Source: Salvia splendens (taxonomy: Eukaryota > Streptophyta > Magnoliopsida > Lamiales > Lamiaceae). Taken from it: DNA of 64,000 nt. A program made the position numbers and the translations under genes. The notes below the pieces were generated by a model. The model was given only the letters and a program-made list of their open reading frames with translations. It did not search any database and was not told the origin of the DNA. Below, piece after piece: positions 42,365-53,705 of this stretch (the first letter of the stretch is position 1; each line of letters begins with the position of its first letter). Location of the stretch: the NCBI RefSeq assembly GCF_004379255.2, contig NC_056037.1, forward strand, positions 37,235,012 through 37,299,011, read 5' to 3'.

Positions 42365-45283
42365 TCAAGCCTGTTTAGAGAGGGCTCTAGCAGCTGCCCT
42401 CTCCAATGCTCTCAATCTGTTAGCTTCCATGCGCGCCTTTTGCTCTTCCGTCATTACATATGTACTATTAGAGGTACTGGGGTTTGCTTCCACTGTCTGG
42501 TTCTGCACCTCCTCCGCTCTAGACGTATCAGCAACAACAGGCTGAGAAGGTTCCTGCACGTACCAAAGGATTTCCAGTTTACTCTGAACTGGGGAAAGTA
42601 TACAAAAAGGACAATCGTTTCTATTATAGTATTACTCTTTCCGTCCACAAAATAACATTTTGGACCGTCTACCAAAATATATATCTATCTATTTATGGTA
42701 AGTTTCTAATTTTTCCCTTTCTTCTGTGATGAACTATTAGCACCAATCCTACAGTTTTTTCTCCGTGGACCGAGGAGAAAAGGGGCTCAGTGTGTACACA
42801 GGAGAAGCAAAGAAGGAGGTCAGATTCCCTCCAAATAGCTAATTAAGCTGGTGTAGACGAGCAGATAATGGAGGCCGGTGTACAGAGACGATATATGAAT
42901 ACAGATTATGATAGAAACCAAAATGCTACTAAGAAAGGCCAATCTTCACTTATTTCAGCTGGAGCAGACTCATGAATGGACTGTATTGTATCAAATGAAA
43001 CAAAAAACAAAACTCACTTGAGTGGCTTCCTCCCAGATGCTTTGAGGCATGTCTTCTTGAAAATCATTATCATCTCCGGTTTGCATATTATTATTCTCCT
43101 GGGTATCGCATGGCATGTCGTGGCCACTTGTATCTGACAAAACAAAACACAGAAAATGTCAGTCAGGCAACCGAAGGCTCAATGGGAAGGGAATGCGTGC
43201 TTGCAATTGCTAATGTCGAGTAAATAATATAACGTAGGTACAAGGGAAAATTATTTTCAAATTTGTTTGATCTAAGGAAGAGATGTGGGCGGACTTGAAG
43301 TGAGTAGTAAGAAAAGGGAACAGTGAACTTTATCAAATGCTTACTTAAAAAAAGAATGCATTGAATGTGAGCATTATCTTTCCATTATGGAGTTAAGGCA
43401 GATGAATGAAAAAAGAACCAAGTAGAAAGTGAAAACAAAAGACAGAACTGAAATAAAAAAACAATCCTCAGAGGAGGCCAAAAAATCCTCAAAAGAGGCA
43501 TACGGTTTATACCATCCTAAACAGCATATCATGATGGATCTTCCCATTGATATCACTTTCTGTTCTAATATTTCCAAGGTATGTCGCTTAGTTAATTTTT
43601 ATCAGTACACAACTGCACATATCAGCAAGTAAAGCATTTTATAGCTAGGCAACCAAAATAGAGTACCTTGTTCATCAACTGAGTCTTGCTGAACTGGATC
43701 CTCCTGCAGCTTCGTGGGGTCTACTCCATTGGAAACTTTGTCACGTAGATCTCTAAGACACACCTACTCTCAGAATATAAAGAAGCCAATGTTAAGAAGC
43801 AAACCCTATGATGCATAGTACCACAGTTTTGAGGCTTTCCTAATTATACTTGGAGAATGAGACATAAATTCAGTTCAAATATCCAAACTAGACCATTATC
43901 CTAATTCGATATTCAAATCCAGATATAAACAAAGTTGGTCTTGCTCAAGCACATCTGCTAATACAGGAGAAGAATATGGTTACAAATAAAACTCACAATT
44001 TGAACAAATCAACTAAATATATAGAATCAGATATAGTTACACATTATAAAAACTCAAATCATAACAAACAAAGCTCACATTTTTCAAATGTGTTGCATAT
44101 CGACATGTTACAAGTACGATCAAGGATATAAATAAAATGGCATGCTATACTAAATCAAAACAATCCACCTACAGAGAAAATCTCCAGTGAACATATAACC
44201 ATATTGACTCAAACAGCAAAAGCTGAGCGTCCTTGCCTTGACACGCTTTGAACTTCCCACTCGTTCCACCTTATCTAAAAATTGTTCGAAGTTATAATAG
44301 GGAAGTAATCGTGAGTGCCAGTCAGCATACATCCGAAGTAGGTGCCGCAGATCATCAACCTGTAATCAGGAAAGATGAAAGATTCATGAGATGCTTGGTT
44401 TTCTGCCCCAAAGAAATTGTATAGAAGACATCAAGGCATTAGTTTTTTCCTTTGCTTCGCCAATGGCACAGAGGAACCAAACTTCCTTATTTAAACACAC
44501 ACACACACACACTATTGCGGATGAGTTTACTCCGAAAATGCTAAGCGAATCATAGGATGATAGGAATGCTAGACAGTTTGCTTAACTATTTACTATCATA
44601 ATTCTAACTACACTAGCTTAGTTTTTGGATTCAGGAATTTGAATTCTAATGAATGTATCCATTCAAATTTTTAAAAAATCTTAAAACAAAGTTTAAAAAA
44701 ATGAGGGCAACGGATTTCGAATACATCCTCAAATCCTTCAATCCAAGAATAACCTAAGATTCCTTAAACCGATCTATCATAATTCTAACTAACCTAGCTT
44801 TGTTTATGGACTCAGGAATTTGAATTATAATGAATAGATCCATTCCAACGAAAGAAACCCTAACAATAAAGATTAAGAAACGAGGGAAACGGATATCAAA
44901 TACATCCTCAAATCCTTCAATCCAAGAGTAATCTAAGATTCCTTAAGTGCAGAATTATGACTGAATTTAAGGGGATTTACCTCGTGGCCGCGGCCGCGGC
45001 ATTTGAGAGCGGGCGGGAAGTAGCGGAGGATGTGGCCGATGCCGGCGTCGGAGAGGAGCAGATCGGGAGTAAGCTTTGGCCTGACTTTTCTCGGTGGCTT
45101 CTGCTTGAGCTTCTGTGGAGCGAGAGGGGGCCTGGACGCGGACTTTGAGCTCGGATCCAGGTCGGAACGTTGGTTGCCATTGTTGTTTGTTTCGGAGGTG
45201 TTGGGATCGGAGGGACAGTCGCGAGACCAGTGGCCGGGACGGCCACACTTGTAGCACCCGGTTGGGACTGCGCCGCCGCTCAT
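42365..45283 (-). CDS. TIPIN/Csm3/Swi3-domain protein with N-terminal CCHC zinc knuckle, 275 aa
   Basis: Five exons: 44981-45283, 44237-44359, 43667-43763, 43018-43133, 42365-42553. An N-terminal CCHC knuckle (Cys10, Cys13, His18, Cys23; GCYKCGRPGHWSRDC) and a basic linker precede the Swi3 domain (about residues 68-155: LTPDLLLSDAGIGHILRYFP, DLRHLLRMYADWHSRLLPYY, FLDKVERVGSSKRVKVCLRD). The tail is acidic and ends in an ALERAAARALSKQA helix. Swi3/TIPIN proteins pair with Timeless/Tof1 in the replication-fork protection complex in the nucleus; the zinc-knuckle fusion is the normal plant form (At3g02820). The second intron uses a GC donor (AAG|GCAAGG at 44236-44235): only that junction gives the conserved KRVKVCLRD frame. 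Confidence 0.9.
42627..42680. mobile_element. Stowaway-like MITE terminus fragment
   Basis: 'TATTACTCTTTCCGTCC' followed by 'acattttggaccgtc' is a single decayed terminus in intron 4 of the TIPIN-like gene; no partner end found. Confidence 0.4.
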
Positions 45284-46080
45284 TCTTCCTCGGTGGCGGT
45301 GGTGCTAGGAGATAATGGGTGGAGGAGGCATTATATACGATTATATAGAAATAATTGTTTTGGCGGGAGAATTTGGAGGGGAAAGCATTACTCTTCTATT
45401 TCATTTTTGTAATCCTATTTTTAATAATTGATCATGGATGAGGTGGCCACTTCAAGAATCAACGGTTTTTATTACAACGTAACAACTTCGATTGAAGAAA
45501 TGGTGGTTTTGATTTTTGAACCAAGTCCAGTTTCAATTCTGATGCAAATTGTCAGTTTTAGGAAGATTATAGTCATTTTTTTAATCATTTTTCCCGACTT
45601 TTCCACCCTTTTTTCGATCTTCGATGTTTTCAATTAAAATTTTGGCTGAAAATCATGTAATTAATTGTGAATTACAATTCTAGTACCCGTCCCCTTCTAC
45701 AAATAATAGGCTCAATTGACTTGATATGAGCTTTAAAAAATGTAATAGAAAATAAATGGAAAAAATAGAGAAAAATGAGTCATACCTTATATTTGTAACA
45801 GTCCATGATAGACAACTGAGGTTTGAAACTTGGTACCGTCAATCCGATTATGGCCTGATCGGCAGTTTGGGTTTAACAATGCCCACAGGCCCTTAATTGA
45901 GGTATTTAAAGCATTCTTCTATTCATTTTTTTTCAAATTACCTCCAAAATCAGATTAAGCATTTTTATTGGGATTAAATCACAACATCAATATCACCATG
46001 ATTGGTGGGTGGGAATGGCTATTTAGGTGAAATAATTCAGCAAGATTCAATACTAGTGTTTCTATATTACACACAGAAGA
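45284..46080. other. Intergenic region upstream of the TIPIN-like gene
   Basis: Holds the TIPIN-like promoter on the left side and the presumed 3' end of the DUF3755 gene on the right. No additional gene seen. Confidence 0.55.
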
Positions 46081-46214
46081 AGGCAGAAGCAGCTTAACTC
46101 TGAACACAAGGCACTGTCTCCTCTCATGCTTCCAAAACAACACATCTTTGTTGCTTTGTGACCATCTGCATTTTGCATCTGCTGCACTGTGAACAATCCA
46201 AACGTTCGAATATC

Positions 46215-49200
46215 TCAGAGCCTCTTACCAACGAGGTACGGCGTGCTATTCCTCTGGGAGACGTACACTAAGCTGGACAACCCGCCAGCTTCTTGCACCT
46301 TTACAACAAAATTTCCATACTTACAAGGACCCGGCTGGTGTGACCCGGGTTATGAATGTTGATCAGCATCCTGGCTCCTGCTTCAGAGGTATTGAACTTG
46401 AAGCACCAAATGTCATGTGCTGGAGACATGAAACACAGAGAGAGAGTTGAATAACAGTCACTATATATTGACTCTGGTTGAGGCTGAGATAATGCTATGA
46501 GGTTCTTATCTATGGTGGTTTTTCTTGTGAACGAAAACATATAGTAGCCGTAGGTACTGTAGCAGATGTTTCATTGCAGAAATAATGGGAATCATGTTAT
46601 ACGAAAACAGGGACAAGATCTATAGATAAGCCCTAAACGAGTACGTATTGACACTATTTCACTTTCACTGTGATCGGATGATTTATTGCCATTCATTATA
46701 ATCCTGAAGAAAAAAACAGCAGGACATACCTGAGATGAATTCGGAAAAATACTACAAACAAGTTCCTCATTTATGAGAACGGGAAGTGGTGGCATTTGAC
46801 TCATAATCCCAGGCATGTTTTTTATGCTGCAGGAATAAGAGGGTGAAAACTATGCTCGCTTGAAAAAGTAAGTTGCACTTAAGGGCCTACAATAACAGTG
46901 ACATACTCGTTCAAAACCGTGGTTAAGTTATTCCTTGTATGAAAAAAGAGATCAATGCTTTCCTGCAACTGATACACGGATGTCAAGATCAGGAGAGTCT
47001 GACCACAAGTACATGATTTATTAAGGAATAGATTACCATAAAGCAAATTAAACACAAACAAATCCAACACCAATCAATACTTCACACACAAGACACAAAA
47101 TACCAGCCATAAATTCTATATATTTAATTGTATTGAATTTAATAACCAAATCACATAACATCTATGTTTATAGAGCATCTCATAGTGCGAAAATACGACT
47201 AAAGATCATTGTCAATTTTACGCCAACAAGCAAAAAAAGATACAAATCATGCACTTCTATTGCAAATGCATCTTAAAAGATAAAATGGCTTTATCAGTGA
47301 ATCTGATTTTTCATACCATGATTGAGGAGCTATACTTAATGTTAAAGCTGCTAAAAGTTGAGGGTGTAAATGATACGATCCCACATCGGTTTCACACGAA
47401 AGTGTGGAATAGCATATAATAGGGAGTCAACCCTTTACCTTTGACCATGGTTTTGGGTTAAGTTAGGGCTTCCTATCTTATATGCTTATCAGTAAAGCAA
47501 CTTTCATATTTGCAGATTTTGTTTATGGAAGTTTTTAGGTAGAGGGTTCACTACCTGACTTATAGCTGGAGCTTTTAGTTAGCTTAAGATCAAGCACCGG
47601 TTCCCAACATTATTTTCGACCATTGGATGGATTACTTCAACATTAATAAGTCTAACAATGACAAAACTCATGGTATTTCTCATGCATCTCCTTATACAGT
47701 ATTTTTTTTCATTGATAAATGTCCAAAAATTTAAAGACCGCACCACGGTGGACTCGAACTTGAGACCTTTGGTCTCAACCTTAACCACTCTGCCACTAGG
47801 CCAACACATGCACACAACTCCTTATACATGATTAATTTTATATGAAGGACGTCTGGTCATGAAATATGTTATTTCAACCACTATTGGCACTTAATACATT
47901 CTATCATTCCTCCAACCGACCACAACAAATGACATCCTTTATTGTCAAATCCCTTGCTAGCTTTTATAATATCCTTAAATTCATTGGTTTGTACTTCATA
48001 TGAATTTATGGAAGTTTTTCTTCACTTCTCCTCCTATAACTATGGGGGGGGGGGGAAGGCACTCACCAAAATTGTTCTAGATTTGGTCGTGAAATGAGAA
48101 TTATATCTCATTATCTCATTCACATAAAACAGTAAAATACTTATAATTGTATTCATATAAATCAGCATACATTCCATAAATCAAATATTTGAGGGATTGA
48201 AGTGCTAAATTCCTTTAGGTTTTGAAGGTTCTAGCATTACCTTGAGAGTTGAAAGATTTGTAGATATTTGACCAAAAGCATGGTTATTTTCTTCCAATAG
48301 ATGCCTGAATCCGTAACTAAGTACTGAAACATATGTAAAAAATTTGTTAAATACACCAGCTCGAGTTTATGTTCATAGGCAAAAGTGATATGCAATGGGT
48401 ACAAACTAGCAAAATAGCAAGATGTATGAGAAATTAGAATCATAAAGTTGTGCCACGTAAGAAATAAATTTAAACCCTAGATTATACAGAATCTGGGCGA
48501 ACAACAGACCTCCTGAAAATATGCATTCACTCTGATTAAGGCGGTTTGAAGGTAAAGAATATGCTGGGAGGTTCAGTAGTGGAGCTGAAGAGACTTTATT
48601 CTTCAGAGATGCTTCCATTAGTTTATCCTGAGAAACAAGGGTAACCTTCAAAGAGCTAATTTTGCACATTAAGAGCAAGCTTCTAATAATAGAAATACAA
48701 GTTCAAAGATTGAGTATTTTTGGGAAGTTTAATAGGTACTACATAATAAAATAAATGAAATTATACACTTACTAGAAGATGAGCAAGGTAAAGTATCTAG
48801 AGGCAACACCAAAAAGTTGGGAGAAACTAACCAATACCTTAGAAGAATAAAATTCGGAATTACATGAAACTCGAACAAGATTCTGTGACCAGTTTAAAAT
48901 TAACTCTTCTCTTTGCTTTTCCCTTCTTTCTTATTCTTCTGTAATATGTAATTGTGCATGTGGGTCTGTTTTATTTTTATTCTTTTTCTATACCCTGTTG
49001 TCCCAGGACATATCATCCCACTTCCCCCTAACCCTGAAACTGAATGTTAAACTGTTACTCTTCCATAATACTATAAAGAAGAAAAGCATCAAATGATCAA
49101 ATAATCCAAAGATGATTAGTTCTCTTTTAGTAACTCTAAAAAAATCTAGCCAGAGGGGGTAGGCCCAAGCAGCAGACTACACGCACATACGAAGCTCATC

Positions 49201-51395
49201 GGCTACAATTTTCTTGCCAAATAGCTCTCTGCCAAAATGGCCAATCTTCCAATGCATAGTCTGGATAAATATAGGCAGCATTGAAGTCACGTATATAAAC
49301 TCCCTAGTTTTCTACGCTTTTCTTAGTCTTAATCAGTGACTATGAAAAAAAGATAAAGAAAAACATAGCATCCACGAATTACCCCATAGAGATTTGAGGA
49401 GAGCAAATTATAACGATATCTAAAATTTGAAAGTATATACAAGCACAAAGTATCGTTTTAGTTTCTATTTTAACCGTTTATAATGTTTTCAAATCCACCC
49501 CAACCTTCATAAAACATCAATTTTATACACAATTTTTAAATATTTTATCAAATCTATAACCGGATTCAATTTTTGACATCACATTGGTGACATAGCAAGC
49601 TGAAAATTTATGTGTATATTCTCCCATGTGTCATATCTAAAGGGGAAAAATCTGCCTACCTCATTTCACATAAGCATCTGCCATTCCATGTCATCATTGT
49701 GATGTCAAAAATTGAACTAGATGATAGATTTGATAAAATTTTGAAAGATTCGATATAAAATTGATATGTTTTACAAAGGATGTGAGATTTGAAAACATTG
49801 TACAAGGTTGGGATAGAAACAATATTTCATTTTACCTTTCCTTCCTTCATCTTCTTCCCAAAGCTCGGGTCCTGCTGTTTCCTTCGCTTTCTCTAAAAAA
49901 CAGCAGTATTAATGAGGCAACTATAGTAAAAGAAGTTGGAACATTCTAAATAAGACACAATAAAAGACCAAAGCTATTCAACAGTGATAACAATAAAACT
50001 AAGACATTGTTTAGTTACACACAACAATCAGTTGTGATCTTCATCTCTACAAAGAATAAAACTTACCATCATCCATCTACACCGAAGAGCGACATCACGT
50101 ACAGTTTTGTCCTGGAGGGAAGCAGCTATCTTAATATACTGCAGAATATGGGGTTCATTCGCATACCTACAGATTGAAAGCATAATAAACCAGATGATAT
50201 CAGAGTCAATCTATCGTAACTAAAATAAGATAGACACTGATAGAAAGAAAACCTTAAACATGAGAACTGCCCTAATCAACACAAACTACATGGCTACATG
50301 CAACAAGAAGAAAGTAGTATGTGCAGCAGGAAAACTTTGCGTCAAGCTTCATCATGTGAACTGGGAAACAGGGTGCAACTGATACACCTCCGCAATAGGC
50401 TAATAGCAGCTTGACTGCTCATGCATTACATCATCTTTATTCATGTGAGTATACTAGTTTTCCAGTAGGAAAGTATCCCGCGTTTGATGTGATTAATAGA
50501 ATTTCAGATACATTGTTCCAATTTTGAAGTAAGTAATATTAGCTGATCCACGATACAAATCTCTATAAATTATGCTGTACTATGTATTACATCTAGCAGT
50601 CATGACAAGATGCACGTCAAACATAATTCAGAATAACCCTAAACCAAAAGAATATTCATATCCAGCTTCGAAACGAACAGTAATCATCAGTCACCATAGA
50701 CAAACAAAATGCAGTTTCAGTATCATTATCATACATCAGTAGCTCCTTCTCTGCCGAATCAAGAAACCCACACAAATTGATCACACATATTTGACACCAA
50801 AAACTACGTCTAGATTCTAATTCACTTCCAGCAATTTCTAACTGCCTCATGCATATGGCATCTATCCTACCCATGAAAATCATTGCAAATGGGGGATAAA
50901 TACTACACAGTTCTGAATTCACTTCCAGCAATTTATAACTGCCCCATGCATTTGGCATCTACCCTAATCCCTAGCCATGAATATCACTGCAAATTGGGGA
51001 TAAATACTACTCCACGCAGTTCTGGATTCAAAAAATTAGGGAGAGCAAACAATCAGTTGCAACTAACAAACATACTCCTTGATCGATCATAATCGAGAAG
51101 GAACTACCTACTTGGCCAGACCTTCCTCCAACTTATACTGTTCCTCAACAGACCACTCCACCGCCAGCCCCGTGTCGTGCTTCAACCCTGGCACAGAGTC
51201 CAGCAGAAGCGGCGACGAGGATGAGGAAGGGCCCTCCGCGGAGCTGAAATACTGCATCCCCCCCAAATTAAAGCTCCCCCCGTAGTAATTGGGCACGGGA
51301 ATCAGGTCGTGCCCTCCGGAGGCGCCGCTGATCATCCCTCCGCCTCCGGATTTGTAGAGGTGGTGGAAGCCGCCGGGGTTGAACTCACCCGCCAT
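46215..51395 (-). CDS. SANT-like / DUF3755 family nuclear protein
   Basis: Seven firm exons: 51112-51395, 50067-50166, 49836-49892, 48510-48627, 48241-48323, 46907-46962, 46730-46826 (265 codons, all in frame). The N-terminal region is Gly/Ser-rich. A Myb/SANT-like segment spans exons 1-2 (VEWSVEEQYKLEEGLAKYAN through DVALRCRWMM), followed by a basic KRRKQQD patch. Next come the DUF3755 hallmarks: LLEENNHAFGQISTNLSTLK, NIDLF-like SIDLFFHTRNNL and PGIMSQMPPLPVLINEELV. Arabidopsis relatives are At1g68160, At1g10820 and At3g07565; their function is poorly known, but the SANT-like fold suggests DNA or chromatin binding. The end is unresolved: after a good donor at 46729 the best open continuation is 46215-46298 (28 codons to a stop, acceptor AAAG|GTGCAAG), which I include with low confidence. 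The introns hold a MITE, a TRIM solo LTR and a SINE. Confidence 0.8.
47371..47491 (+). mobile_element. Solo LTR of a second TRIM family
   Basis: 121 bp starting TGATACGATCCCACATCGG and ending ATGCTTATCA, with perfect target duplication GTAAA (47366-47370 and 47492-47496). It is almost the reverse complement of the LTRs of the complete element at 57408-57823. Confidence 0.93.
47699..47817 (-). mobile_element. tRNA-derived SINE with 11-bp target duplications
   Basis: On the minus strand the head has pol III promoter boxes: A-box-like TGGCAGAGTGG and B-box GTTCGAGTCC. An A-rich 3' end (plus-strand T8 at 47701-47708) follows. It is flanked by perfect direct repeats CTCCTTATACA at 47688-47698 and 47818-47828. 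It lies in an intron of the DUF3755 gene. It is not a functional tRNA, because the cloverleaf does not close. Confidence 0.9.
49461..49820. mobile_element. Foldback MITE with terminal inverted repeats of about 125 bp
   Basis: 360 bp. The left arm from GTTTCTATTTTAACC and the right arm, reverse-complemented, from GTTTCTATCCCAACC stay alignable for about 125 bp ('aatgttttcaaatc', 'aacatcaattttata', 'ttttatcaaatctat', 'caatttttgacatcaca'). About 110 bp separates them. No clear target duplication; a Mutator-like MITE is possible. Confidence 0.85.
50818..51030. repeat. Tandem duplication in DUF3755 intron 1
   Basis: Two consecutive units of roughly 105 bp: 'ttcacttccagcaattt(c/a)taactgcc' at 50820 and 50919, each continuing to 'ataaatactac' and 'cagttctg'. 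Confidence 0.85.
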
Positions 51396-51620
51396 GTGCT
51401 AGCGAATTCGCCTCGATTGAGAATCATAAAAAAATTGCAGCTCCAAATGGATTTTATGGTTGTTGCGCTTCGGAGCTCCTTGAAATTGGTTGCATTACTA
51501 ACCGCCACAGCTTCGATTACGACTTGAATTGCAATCGAAAGCATAAAACCGCCAAAACCTCAGCTCCAGTCGACTGTTTGTGACTGTGTGTGTGTGAGAG
51601 AGAGATGTTGGAAGAAGAGG
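51396..51620 (-). promoter_or_regulatory. Probable 5' leader and promoter of the DUF3755 gene
   Basis: 225 bp upstream of the ATG. It contains a (TG)n(AG)n dinucleotide tract at 51583-51604, which reads as CT/CA in the gene sense. No TATA box can be assigned with confidence. Confidence 0.4.
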
Positions 51621-53705
51621 GAGAGCTGTTTATTTTCTTTTACTCTAATAATTCTAGCTAAATAATTTAAGTAATAGCGTTATTATTATTTTATTCACAT
51701 GGATATATACAAGCATGGAATGGTGGGATGAATGGATATTTCATCTCACTTATATTTGCACAACAGTTCTACTACTATTACTACTTTATATTTTTCATCA
51801 AAATATATTACTCCCTATTCATTCATAGAGAGAGAGATTGGACTATATGATTTGAATGTTTTAAGGGATGTTCGGTTGGCAGGATTAAATCTCATGATTA
51901 AATATGTATCATGTTTGGTTCATAAGATTGAACCCTTCAACTTAATCCTAGATGAATAGTCTCATGATAATTAGTCATAGCCTCCCCCTCCAACTAAAAT
52001 AATCCACAACTTAATCCTAAATGAATAGTCTCATGATATTAGTCATGGCAATCGAACGCCACCTAAGTTGACAAGTAAGTATCTAAGTTAGGGAGATCTT
52101 TTTGTCTCAAATGACGATAGTCCTTCGATGAGGTCAATTGATCAAATCGAAATATCCATTTAGTTTAAACTCTCTCAATAAATATATATTAGAAATTTGT
52201 GTGATATGGTGCTAATAGTCAATCTTATAGTTGGTTTCATTAATATGAGAGAGTTTTCAAATTTAACTATATCAAAATAATAAGGTCAAACATTTTTTTA
52301 ATGATTAATCTTTAATGGGGTAGTATTTTTTTAAGCATATGGTTAACACATACAAATACATAATGTATTTTTGTATTGTTTAATTGTACGTAGTTTTTTA
52401 TTCATCACATCGCGATTCCCAATAAGCAATTGACGTCATGCATTTCATGTGTGTTTTGATATACAAAAGGACTACTAGCATTTTTTAAAAATAGAACTTG
52501 TTAAGGAAATTATAAAAATGTCGATTCATGATTTCAAAATATTATAACAAAAATGGGAATGATAAATAAAAAATATAGTGTAAAAAAAGTCCTCATATTT
52601 AATAATATTAAAAACAATAAGTATACAATTAAGTTAAAAATCTAATACTAATATACAATAATACAAACAAATTATCGAATAATCGTAAAGGATGTAGTAT
52701 AATATAAAACTCATCAAAATTAAGGAAAATCGTATGGTAACTATCACGATAAAACAAATCATATTAGTATTATTATTTAAATTAAGTTATACTAGCAGAT
52801 AAAATGGTTTTTTTGGCAATTAGTTAAATACCATTTAAAGTAAAATTTATTTAATAAACTGTCACGTGTGTTATAATAAAATTGTTAGTTTTTTTATTAA
52901 AAAATGGGTTCTCATTTGATCACACCCCAATGTATATATGTAAATGAAAAATGTTGCTCCGGTTAATAAAAATTAAATTGGATCATAGATTTTTGGAGAA
53001 TTTCTTTGTCCATAACAAGAAACACAAATATAATAACCAAAAATAAGTAATGAAAAATAAAAATTGCTATTAACATATTCTGAAAGAAGGTAATTAAATT
53101 AAAAAGGTGGGAGTAGTAATTACGAAAAACTCGAAATTAAACCATAAAAAGTACTCCACTCACTACTAGTATCAAGTATTAACAGAAACCCAAGACTCAA
53201 TCGGGCCGAAAAAGCATGGGCTTTTATCACTGACCTAATTTTTAGTCGGACTATCCATATTTTCAGACCTATTATTATTTTAGGATTTTTTAATACCTAT
53301 ATATAATTGCTCATAACTAATTTCAGATGTTATTAGAATTTTTTTAATAAAATAAAAGGAACCAAGCTAGAAAAGAATGAAGAAAACAGAGCTAGAAAAA
53401 GCTGATATTAAAGGTAGCATAATATAAGAAAAGGATGTTAAAAAAATGATAAACCGTAGGAGAAATAACGAAATCATGAGGTGTAAAACTGGCGGAAAGG
53501 AAAAAACAGTGAAAATAACAAAAATATGACTGATTCAAATTTTATTTCCAACATTTAACGATTTCTAAGAAATACACCCTTTCATAAACCTAGATTGCAA
53601 AATTTCATACAATATGACACTATACAGAAAAAAGATCATTAAAAAAAGCTGTATCAAAACATAGCAAAAAGGCAAATATGAGACTCAAGAATGCAAAGTC
53701 CATTC
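51621..53705. other. AT-rich intergenic region
   Basis: Apart from the MITE at 51865-52063 it contains only A/T-rich sequence and the 3' flank of the VPS13-type gene. No gene seen. Confidence 0.6.
51865..52063. mobile_element. Tourist-like MITE (family copy 3 of 3)
   Basis: 199 bp, ends GGGATGTTCGGTTG and CAATCGAACGCCACC, target duplication TAA on both sides. Inverted relative to 7879-8080 and clearly homologous over its whole length. Confidence 0.88.

Noticed and set aside
44933..45412. Several ORFs antisense to exon 1 of the TIPIN-like gene
   Set aside because: Shadow frames of a GC-rich real exon; the minus-strand CCHC/Swi3 reading explains the sequence.
47730..47812. Possible tRNA gene on the minus strand (A and B boxes present)
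   Set aside because: The acceptor and anticodon stems do not pair, the body continues to an A-rich end, and 11-bp direct repeats flank it; it is a SINE.
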